From NCBI GenBank assembly GCA_023145125.1, contig JAGLEK010000514.1, forward strand, positions 1-12,677: a stretch of DNA of 12,677 nucleotides, written 5' to 3'. This DNA comes from Bacteroidales bacterium. GTDB taxonomy: Bacteria > Bacteroidota > Bacteroidia > Bacteroidales > B18-G4. The position numbers were made by a program, and so were the translations under genes. Shown piece by piece: positions 7,103 through 12,677 of the stretch. Each line of letters opens with the position of its first letter. The first letter of the stretch is position 1. The notes below the pieces were generated by a model, which made no database searches, had not been told where the DNA came from, and was given only the letters and a program-made list of their open reading frames with translations.

Positions 7103-7228
7103 GTCCCAGTCACTTATGCCATTGCTTGTAGAGGCTGCATTTTTCGACATATGTATATATGAGCACCTGAAGATGGTGTTGTATAGTAATTATAGAGTAC
7201 ATTATATTTAAAAGGAAGAAAAGTTTAA

Positions 7229-7236
7229 TACATTTG
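7229..7236 (+). promoter_or_regulatory. Candidate -7 box of the exported LTD gene
   Basis: TACATTTG matches TAnnTTTG exactly and lies 66 bases upstream of the LTD start codon. No convincing -33 TTG is present about 20 bases before it. The surrounding DNA is very AT-rich, so chance matches are possible. Confidence 0.35.
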
Positions 7237-7302
7237 ATGTGTGAGTTTTTTTATAATTTTACCAGGAAAGTTTATATTTATTAACCCCTAAAACAATACC
7301 GC

Positions 7303-8109
7303 ATGAAGAAAAATTACTTTTTAGTTAGTAGAATGATGATCCTAATGTTGTCATTCTTTGTATTAACGAGCGTTGTTAACGGCCAACTCTATATCAATGA
7401 GTTCATGGCAAGTAACGACGCCGCATTTGCCGGCCCGCAGGGGGATTTCCCTGACTGGATTGAGATTTATAACGCAGGTACTGAAGCTGTAGATCTTAGT
7501 GGCTACTATATGGCAGATGATCTTGCAGATACTTCCTCAATGTATCAGATCCCATCAACCTATCCTGATTCAGTAACAGTTGAGGCAGGAGGTTTCATTT
7601 TGTTCTATGCCAATAAAGGACAGGAAAGCAGTGTTCTTAACCTGAACTTTAAATTAAGTGGAGGTGGTGAGCAAGTAGGCTTCTGGGATCCTGAAAAGAT
7701 CTTTTTGGATAGCCTTACCTATGGTGATCAAGGTACCGATACATCATATGGCCGTTATGTAGATGGCACCGACAACTGGTTTACTATGATCGTATATACT
7801 CCGGGAGCTGCAAACCAGCATATATCGTCTGTTGGTGAAATTGAAGATTATGCGTCTGTTTCACAAAACTTCCCCAATCCGTTCAGTGCTAAAACAAACA
7901 TTCAGTTTACACTGGAAAGGCCTGAACAGGTAAGTATCAAGATATTTGATGTCAGAGGTACTTTAATTACTGTGCTTACAGATGAGAACTATTCGCAAGG
8001 TGTGCATACCATTCAGTGGGATGCATCGGCTATGCCGGCAGGGTACTATTTTTATACCTTACAAACAAACACAGGTGTTATCACAAAGAAAGCTTTGATT
8101 ATCAGGTAA
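7303..8109 (+). CDS. Secreted lamin-tail domain protein with T9SS C-terminal sorting domain
   Basis: A 268-residue exported protein. Residues 1-27 are a signal peptide (VVNG|QLY). One lamin-tail domain covers about 28-172: YINEFM, GDFPDWIEIYN (47-57), GGFILFY and the closing YTPGAANQ. A T9SS type A sorting domain covers about 185-268: QNFPNPFS (188-195), IKIFDVRG, MPAGYYFYTL and a final KKALIIR. The protein should cross the outer membrane and be released or anchored at the surface. No enzymatic domain is seen, so a binding or structural role is likely. It is transcribed away from the phosphate genes but is a clear paralogue of the second LTD of the lipoprotein at 1467-2543, sharing GDFPDWIEIYN exactly. 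This hints at a common ligand. It ends in a strong terminator. Confidence 0.9.
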   Translation: MKKNYFLVSRMMILMLSFFVLTSVVNGQLYINEFMASNDAAFAGPQGDFPDWIEIYNAGTEAVDLSGYYMADDLADTSSMYQIPSTYPDSVTVEAGGFILFYANKGQESSVLNLNFKLSGGGEQVGFWDPEKIFLDSLTYGDQGTDTSYGRYVDGTDNWFTMIVYTPGAANQHISSVGEIEDYASVSQNFPNPFSAKTNIQFTLERPEQVSIKIFDVRGTLITVLTDENYSQGVHTIQWDASAMPAGYYFYTLQTNTGVITKKALIIR

Positions 8110-8131
8110 GAGTCAGTGTTTTAGAATATTC

Positions 8132-8166
8132 AACCGGGTGGTCATTTTAGATTGCCCGGTTTTTTT
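8132..8166 (+). terminator. Rho-independent terminator after the exported LTD gene
   Basis: Stem AACCGGG (8132-8138) pairs with CCCGGTT (8155-8161), with a 16-base loop, and runs into seven T (8160-8166). It begins 22 bases after the LTD stop codon. Confidence 0.85.
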
Positions 8167-8181
8167 GTGAAAAATGGATTA

Positions 8182-8212
8182 GCGAAGCAAATTCATAATG
8201 AACCTGCTTCGC
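8182..8212 (-). terminator. Hairpin downstream of the 794-residue T9SS cargo gene
   Basis: GCGAAGCA (8182-8189) pairs perfectly with TGCTTCGC (8205-8212). Inside it, TTCAT and ATGAA extend the stem past an AA/CC mismatch. On the minus strand the stem is followed after 8 bases by five T, so it is a plausible though imperfect terminator for the gene ending at 8256. Together with the terminator at 8132-8166 it separates two convergent genes. Confidence 0.5.
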
Positions 8213-8214
8213 CA

Positions 8215-8254
8215 AATCGACAATCGACAATCGACAATCGACAATCGACAATCG
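8215..8254. repeat. Heptamer tandem array CAATCGA
   Basis: Nearly six tandem copies of a 7-base unit (AATCGA, then four exact CAATCGA and a final CAATCG). The array lies between the hairpin at 8182-8212 and the stop codon of the next minus-strand gene, ending one base before that codon. It occupies the 3' untranslated region of that gene. Confidence 0.95.
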
Positions 8255-8255
8255 C

Positions 8256-10640
8256 CTAATCTATCCGCACCATCTTCCCGGCGATCACATCCCCGCCAAT
8301 AAGCAGGCGATAGAAATAGATGCCTCCCGGCAATTCAGCAGTACTGAACTCGATGTTGTATGTCCCTGCCGCCTGGCTCTCATCTAAACGGGTGCTGATC
8401 AACTGCCCGTATTGGTTATAGATGCTCAACTTAACCCCGGCCTTATCCGCTATTGTATACCTGAAGTTGGTCCTGTCGGTGCAGGGATTGGGATAATTCG
8501 CAAAACTATATTTCTCTGCCATTAAACCGTCTGAAACTCCATAACCCGGAGCATTGATATCATATACTTCATAAGTGATGAAATATGGCCTGTACTCCTT
8601 TTTCCAGGCTTCATCGAGGAAATAGGCAGAGTCGTCCAGCGTCATCATAATATAGTTAGTGACAGTATAATCGTTGATAAATTTTGGGTTTGAAGGATCC
8701 CATACCGGCGATAAGTCAGTCCAGGTCAGCTTCAGGCTTTTTGTACAGCTGGTGGTGCGCGACCTCTTAAATTCGAACCCGGCAGACAACCCGACAGAAT
8801 AGTTGAAAATATCATCAACACTACCGGAAATGCTCAGGCTTACATTATAATCCTGGGTAAAAGAGTTTGTCTTATTCTTTGTCCAGGACAGGTCAATTTC
8901 CGTGCTGAGTCCACCAAGATCTACCTGGGCATCGTAATCACCTGAATTTTCAATGAATAGCATACTCTGAACATTTCTGCCTACATAAGAATGCAGGAGA
9001 TATGGTTTCGGTGATTCCGCAAACATGCTCAGGCTCTTCTTTAACCATCTGGGAGTTAAACCAATAAATTTAAAGAAGAACAATGACCGCTCAGGTTCAA
9101 TTTTATCCCCGTTATAGTCGTATAACCTCCATTGTTCCCTGTTAATATGAGGTGCTGTATAGAAATACCACATAAAGCCGGCTGAGTCATCGTTTACTAC
9201 GGGAGGGGTTATGGTATATATAATTGATTTTGTTTCTGATTGGCTTGTTCCGCTGCTCTCCTGGAAAGAAGCACTGAACCCGGCCGTTACCGGTCCATAG
9301 CCCATACTGGCATCAACAGTTTGTTTAAATGTGGTGGATACAGATACCGTATTTTCAGTTTCGGTGCCATAAGAAAATGAAGAGGGCGATTGGCTGCCCA
9401 GATTGTCCAGTGTATTGCCATTCAATGCATATGGAGGAGCTCCTTCCACCACCATGATCAGATCATAATATTTATCGGCCAGGCTGTTTTCCGGTGTCCC
9501 ATCCCTGTCGTCAGTACTGGAATGTTTCAATTTATCTGAATACCAGAGATAACATTCAACATCATAGCCCCATTCTCCGATAAACATCTGATAAAGGAAC
9601 TTATTTCTAGTATTGGCCCCTTTTGAGTATGCGGTTGCAAACCCACAATACGTTCCGGAATTATGTTCACCCTCATCATAAGTTAAGCTTTCCCAGTCGC
9701 TGAAAACTTTACTATGGTAATCAAATTCACTACGGTAAGCATTTCGGCCATAATCTCCATATGTAACGTATCCAATTTGAAAGATATAGCCTTTTGTCAT
9801 CCCGCCTTTTACTGAACCTTGCTCAATGCATATATGCTTTGAAGGATCATGTGATACTGCTTCATGCTCAGCATAGATCTGGAATCCGTCCTGGATTCCG
9901 GTGTATAGAACAATGTCGTTGGTGGACTTGTCGAAAGATTCACCGGGGAAAGCCAGCATGATCATATCCTTATTATCAAGGGATGTAAAATGACAGGCGG
10001 AAACATTCCCGGCCGATTTACGCATATCAGAGATGACAATCGGAGATGAGTCGACAAATGTCAGGTCTGGCGGGTGATGATCATTTACAAGACACCTGTA
10101 ATATTTTACCTTATGATCTGCCGCATCCACGAAAAAAAGATATAAAGTATCATTCACACCTACAACGGCCATCTGTTTCTTCACTTCATGATTAAATGAA
10201 ACTAATTTTTTTTGAAAATCCGAACCATCAGGTGTTTTTATGCCATATTGAATATATTTTTGATCGTCAAACTCATAATAATGGCATACAAATAAATTGT
10301 TGCTCAGAATGCAGCTGCTCACATGTTTGTCAAAAGTTTCCATTTCACTGTATGATGCAATCTTGCCTGCATAATAACCTTCCTTGAATTGGCCATTACT
10401 GTATATATCAGCTTTTCCATAATGAAGACTATAATAATCGCTGAATATGTTATCATCAGATACCCATGTAAAGGTCCATGTACCTCCGAACCAATAAGTC
10501 GATGAAGCATTCATTGCATCCCCATCATACCCGGGACCATAGAAATTTGTGTAGTCATAATGTGATTTTTCCTGGCCAAACAGACTGCCTGCACTTAGCA
10601 GTACGGCCAGCATGGCTGAAAGTAAAAGTTTTGATTTCAT
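8256..10640 (-). CDS. Large secreted T9SS cargo of unknown function with beta-pore-former-like strands
   Basis: A 794-residue exported protein that I do not recognise as a named family. Residues 1-22 are a signal peptide (SLFGQ|E). Residues 40-400 are rich in aromatic beta strands with recurring 'YLFFVDAADHKVKYY'-like blade patterns, suggesting a propeller or lectin-like region. Two Ser/Thr-rich stretches of alternating character follow: 422-478 (TVSVSTTFKQTVDASMGYG, then AGFSASFQESSGTSQSETKS) and 581-642 (NVSLSISGSVDD, SVGLSAGFEFKRSRTTS). They resemble the amphipathic strands of aerolysin/ETX-type beta-pore-forming proteins, but I see no decisive motif. Residues 708-794 are a T9SS sorting domain (SFANYPNPC, LSIYNQYGQLI, LPGGIYFYRL, AGKMVRID). 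It stands alone between two other T9SS-related genes. Alternatives are an adhesin or a propeller-type enzyme. Confidence 0.8.
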   Translation of the reverse strand: MKSKLLLSAMLAVLLSAGSLFGQEKSHYDYTNFYGPGYDGDAMNASSTYWFGGTWTFTWVSDDNIFSDYYSLHYGKADIYSNGQFKEGYYAGKIASYSEMETFDKHVSSCILSNNLFVCHYYEFDDQKYIQYGIKTPDGSDFQKKLVSFNHEVKKQMAVVGVNDTLYLFFVDAADHKVKYYRCLVNDHHPPDLTFVDSSPIVISDMRKSAGNVSACHFTSLDNKDMIMLAFPGESFDKSTNDIVLYTGIQDGFQIYAEHEAVSHDPSKHICIEQGSVKGGMTKGYIFQIGYVTYGDYGRNAYRSEFDYHSKVFSDWESLTYDEGEHNSGTYCGFATAYSKGANTRNKFLYQMFIGEWGYDVECYLWYSDKLKHSSTDDRDGTPENSLADKYYDLIMVVEGAPPYALNGNTLDNLGSQSPSSFSYGTETENTVSVSTTFKQTVDASMGYGPVTAGFSASFQESSGTSQSETKSIIYTITPPVVNDDSAGFMWYFYTAPHINREQWRLYDYNGDKIEPERSLFFFKFIGLTPRWLKKSLSMFAESPKPYLLHSYVGRNVQSMLFIENSGDYDAQVDLGGLSTEIDLSWTKNKTNSFTQDYNVSLSISGSVDDIFNYSVGLSAGFEFKRSRTTSCTKSLKLTWTDLSPVWDPSNPKFINDYTVTNYIMMTLDDSAYFLDEAWKKEYRPYFITYEVYDINAPGYGVSDGLMAEKYSFANYPNPCTDRTNFRYTIADKAGVKLSIYNQYGQLISTRLDESQAAGTYNIEFSTAELPGGIYFYRLLIGGDVIAGKMVRID

Positions 10641-10811
10641 AGTGTGTCTTTTTAATTATTTGGTTTTGAGTAGTTTCCGTGATGTGCTTTAAAAAAAAGC
10701 TTCATGACAATACACGAAGCAAATGAATTATATTTATAATTCAATAAGTTTTGGCAGGACTAATGTAGGGAAAATATTTAAGAAAAAGCAATGATGGGAG
10801 TTGAGGCAAGC

Positions 10812-10856
10812 AGGCAGTAGGCAGTACGCCTTTTGGTTAACACCAGCCTACTGTCT
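10812..10856. repeat. GGCAGTA heptamer pair with an inverted copy, forming a strong hairpin
   Basis: Two GGCAGTA units (10813-10826) are followed by an inverted, slightly altered copy GCCTACTGTCTACT (10846-10859). AGGCAGTAGGC (10812-10822) pairs with GCCTACTGTCT (10846-10856) over 11 positions with one G-T pair, leaving a 23-base loop. It starts 6 bases past the stop codon of the FG-GAP gene on the minus strand. No T-run follows, so it may stabilise the mRNA end rather than act as a standard terminator. The rest of the 221-base gap (10641-10811) shows no perfect promoter box for the 794-residue protein; TTCATTTG (complement of 10720-10727) is a one-mismatch candidate. Confidence 0.7.
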
Positions 10857-10861
10857 ACTTA

Positions 10862-12556
10862 TCACCTGACGATCATTTTTCCAGATGCCATTTGCTTTCC
10901 TCCAGTGAGCTTATAAAAATAAACCCCCGCCGGCAATCCTTCTGCATTCCATGATACGGTATAGTTTCCCGGTCCCTGCATTTCATCAACAAGGGTTTGG
11001 ATCTTCCTGCCAAAACTATCATACACAACCAAATTTGTATATTGTATACTGTATATTGTATACTGTATATCAGCCGTGCTGATCACCGGATTAGGATAGA
11101 CCGTGATATCAGCATGTTCAATATTGATTTCTTCACCAAGTCCTGTGGTTTCATCTTCAACGATCGTCAGAAACTGGTTGGCGTTTGTTTCGTACAATTT
11201 TTGAAGGATCCCCGAAGGCCAGTATATGATGATACTGTCTGCCGAGTATGCACCATCAAGCCCAAAGTGAAGCTTAAGGTCTGAGTTGTCGTGAAATCCC
11301 CCGTCGGGCAAAATATTTCTTGATATCCGCTGGCCGGAGACCCATACGTCAACCTGTGCACCGATGCCATTTGGGTTTGACTCAATTCCTATCAGATGTA
11401 TATTTAAAAATGAGCCCGGACAATTATTGTTTTTGAACAGGCGGTATTTGTCGATATGCCCGGCAGCGAAAAGATCCATGGCCCCGTCAAGGTTGTAATC
11501 GGCCCAGCCCTGGCCGAAATAGTCACCAATGAATTCTCCTGATAAACCAAGTGAGACTGCAACTTCAGTAAATGAGTTATTACCATTATTTCGAAGCATG
11601 GTGTTGGAGTATGAATAAAAGTCGTGATGGGATGAAAAGATATCGAGCCAGCCGTCATTATTGTAATCAACAAATGCAACGGTTCTGGTATCATGATGGC
11701 CGCTGGTGCCGGTTGATGCAGCGACATTGGTAAATGTGCCGTCGCCGTTGTTTTGAAAAAGTGCGCAGTTTAAGCTGGAGTAGCTGCCAAGGTAGATGTC
11801 GATCCAGCCATCATTGTTAAAGTCGCCTACATCCAATCCATGTGCGCCGTCAGCATAATTGACGCCCGCCGGAAAGGTTGTATTTGTGAATGTTCCGTCC
11901 CCGTTATTGTGCAGGAGGATGTTCGGCTGAGTACTATATGTGGTATGGTATATATCCATGAACCCATCGCGGTCATAATCCAGTACGGCGACCCCCCAGA
12001 AACTTTCATAAGGGCTGATGATCTGGGCAGGTTGAAATGTTGAATTGCCGTTGTTGTAAAGGATTGAAAAATTATCATTGGCAACAGATAACAGATCAGT
12101 ATAGCCATCATTGTCGAAATCAGCGATATTATAAATTGAAGCACTGTAAATTCCTGCGCTGCTGGTAATATTATTGAAGGTGCCGTCACCATTGCTTTCA
12201 AATAAATACTGGGTTCCGCTCCTGGTACGCAGTAACAGGTCATTGTAATCATCGCCTGTAACTTCGGCGATGATAATTTTATTACCTCCCAGGCCACTTA
12301 ATCCGCCTGAAGCCGTAATGTTTGCAAAGGTATTTCCATTATTCTGATAAAACCAGAAGCCGTCACCTTCCTGGTTGGAAAGCCCGAGGTCAGGATCACC
12401 GTCATTGTCGATATCACCCCATCCCACGCCATGGCCCAGGCCTGATTGTCCGTAAATCCCCATGGAAGTTGTTACATTTTGAAAGCTTTGTTGTGCATAC
12501 AACAATGTGTGGCCAAGTAACAGGCCCAGGCATAAGATAAGGATATGTTTTTTCAT
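10862..12556 (-). CDS. Secreted FG-GAP/VCBS seven-bladed propeller with ASPIC/UnbV domain and T9SS sorting domain
   Basis: A 564-residue exported protein. I place the start at 12556, since the signal peptide begins there (MKKHILILCL, cleavage near YAQ|Q); a longer frame would add 28 residues with no export function. Seven calcium-loop repeats recur about every 50 residues: DIDNDGDPD (48-56), a degenerate GDDYND (101-106), DFDNDGYTD (146-154), DYDRDGFMD (193-201), DFNNDGWID (245-253), DYNNDGWLD (297-305) and DYNLDGAMD (353-361), each followed by an NNGDGTF-like turn. This predicts an integrin-like seven-bladed propeller. Residues 385-467 are an ASPIC/UnbV domain (NPNGIGAQVDV, LKLHFGLDG, IIYWPSG), as in CRTAC1-like proteins. 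Residues 482-564 are a T9SS sorting domain (VYPNP, YDSFGRKIQTL, LPAGVYFYKL). A surface binding role is likely. A heptamer array lies inside the sorting domain. Confidence 0.93.
   Translation of the reverse strand: MKKHILILCLGLLLGHTLLYAQQSFQNVTTSMGIYGQSGLGHGVGWGDIDNDGDPDLGLSNQEGDGFWFYQNNGNTFANITASGGLSGLGGNKIIIAEVTGDDYNDLLLRTRSGTQYLFESNGDGTFNNITSSAGIYSASIYNIADFDNDGYTDLLSVANDNFSILYNNGNSTFQPAQIISPYESFWGVAVLDYDRDGFMDIYHTTYSTQPNILLHNNGDGTFTNTTFPAGVNYADGAHGLDVGDFNNDGWIDIYLGSYSSLNCALFQNNGDGTFTNVAASTGTSGHHDTRTVAFVDYNNDGWLDIFSSHHDFYSYSNTMLRNNGNNSFTEVAVSLGLSGEFIGDYFGQGWADYNLDGAMDLFAAGHIDKYRLFKNNNCPGSFLNIHLIGIESNPNGIGAQVDVWVSGQRISRNILPDGGFHDNSDLKLHFGLDGAYSADSIIIYWPSGILQKLYETNANQFLTIVEDETTGLGEEINIEHADITVYPNPVISTADIQYTIYSIQYTNLVVYDSFGRKIQTLVDEMQGPGNYTVSWNAEGLPAGVYFYKLTGGKQMASGKMIVR
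11036..11070. repeat. In-gene heptamer tandem array TGTATAY
   Basis: Five exact-length 7-base units alternate TGTATAT and TGTATAC (TGTATAT x3, TGTATAC x2). They lie within the FG-GAP gene and encode, on the minus strand, the near-repeat IQYTIYSIQYT (residues 497-507), between the first two strands of the T9SS sorting domain. Three units equal 7 codons, so the array yields a 7-residue peptide repeat and stays in frame. Confidence 0.93.
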
Positions 12557-12580
12557 TGGAGTGCTTTTTTTAGAGATGAA

Positions 12581-12611
12581 CAAAACTAAGTAATTAATAA
12601 TGCCTGAGCAA
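12581..12611 (-). promoter_or_regulatory. Bacteroidota-type promoter of the FG-GAP gene
   Basis: On the minus strand TTG (complement of 12609-12611) is followed after 20 bases by TAGTTTTG (complement of 12581-12588), matching the -33 TTG and -7 TAnnTTTG elements at normal spacing. The -7 box is 24 bases before the start codon at 12556. This supports the shorter start, since the longer reading frame would begin upstream of the promoter. Confidence 0.65.
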
Positions 12612-12648
12612 GTTTGATGTAGGCATGGGCTGGTGATCACGGGGTTTT

Positions 12649-12677
12649 GTGGGACTGTGGGACTGTGAGACTGTGAG
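12649..12677. repeat. Octamer tandem array GTGGGACT, cut by the window edge
   Basis: Two exact GTGGGACT units, one GTGAGACT and a partial GTGAG run to the last base of the window. The true array length is unknown. It lies upstream of the FG-GAP gene promoter. Confidence 0.88.

Larger units (their letters stand above)
6978..7302. other. Divergent intergenic region (325 bases)
   Basis: AT-rich region between the minus-strand DUF47/PiT genes and the plus-strand LTD gene. It holds a candidate -7 box for each direction (7005-7012 and 7229-7236), a short hairpin (7084-7102) and an imperfect palindrome CATATGTATATATG (7148-7161). No open reading frame with coding character and no RNA gene was recognised. 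It is a natural place to look for an operator of the transporter-linked LuxR-type domain. Confidence 0.5.

Noticed and set aside
7148..7161. CATATGTATATATG as a firm operator
   Set aside because: It is imperfect and built from AT-rich DNA where such palindromes are common; kept only as a note in the intergenic region.
11404..12297. Alternative-frame reading frames of 107 and 156 residues on the minus strand inside the FG-GAP gene
   Set aside because: They are frame shadows of the repetitive FG-GAP coding sequence; the main frame has signal peptide, seven calcium loops, ASPIC and sorting domains.
12557..12640. Longer N-terminus of the FG-GAP protein starting at 12640
   Set aside because: The extra 28 residues precede a perfect signal peptide and the longer start would lie upstream of the TTG-N20-TAGTTTTG promoter.
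1..12677. tRNA, rRNA, insertion sequence or phage genes
   Set aside because: I saw no tRNA-like cloverleaf, rRNA segment, transposase motif or phage structural gene anywhere in the window.

Overview
The window looks like chromosomal DNA of a member of the Bacteroidota. Three genes end in the C-terminal sorting domain of the type IX secretion system (T9SS), which is largely confined to this phylum. There is an OprO/P-like porin with an N-terminal carboxypeptidase-regulatory-like domain, several promoter boxes fit the Bacteroidota consensus TAnnTTTG, and one regulator module (membrane helix, coiled coil, LuxR-type HTH) is of a kind common in this group. I cannot name a genus. No rRNA, tRNA, insertion sequence or CRISPR array was seen.

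Region 1 (positions 1-6977, all minus strand) reads as a phosphate uptake and handling locus. In transcription order it holds a PhoU-like DUF47 protein, overlapping by ATGA the gene of a PiT-type phosphate transporter. After a 277-base gap with a heptamer tandem repeat come four tightly spaced genes: an OprO/P-type outer-membrane porin, a lipoprotein with two lamin-tail domains, a lipoprotein of the SdiA-regulated / phytase-like beta-propeller type, and a CYTH-like protein (possible triphosphate or polyphosphate metabolism). A strong hairpin follows the last gene. The notable feature is the transporter: one open reading frame joins a complete PiT domain to an acidic extracytoplasmic linker, an extra membrane helix, a coiled coil and a canonical LuxR-type DNA-binding domain. 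It looks like a transporter that is also a membrane-bound transcription factor, that is, a candidate phosphate transceptor.

Region 2 (6978-8170) is a 325-base divergent intergenic region followed by a plus-strand gene for a T9SS-exported lamin-tail protein. Its lamin-tail domain closely resembles the second one in the Region 1 lipoprotein, even at the DNA level. It ends in a clear rho-independent terminator.

Region 3 (8170-12677, minus strand) holds two large secreted T9SS cargo genes. One is a 794-residue protein of unknown function with two Ser/Thr-rich alternating beta stretches reminiscent of beta-pore-forming toxins. The other is a seven-bladed FG-GAP/VCBS propeller with an ASPIC/UnbV domain. 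The second has a well-formed promoter.

A second theme runs through the window: five separate short tandem arrays, four with a 7-base unit and one with an 8-base unit, each with a different unit. Four are intergenic and close to gene ends or starts, and one lies in frame inside the sorting domain of the FG-GAP protein. They resemble the short tandemly repeated repetitive (STRR) heptamers known from cyanobacteria, but I do not know a description that covers this set.
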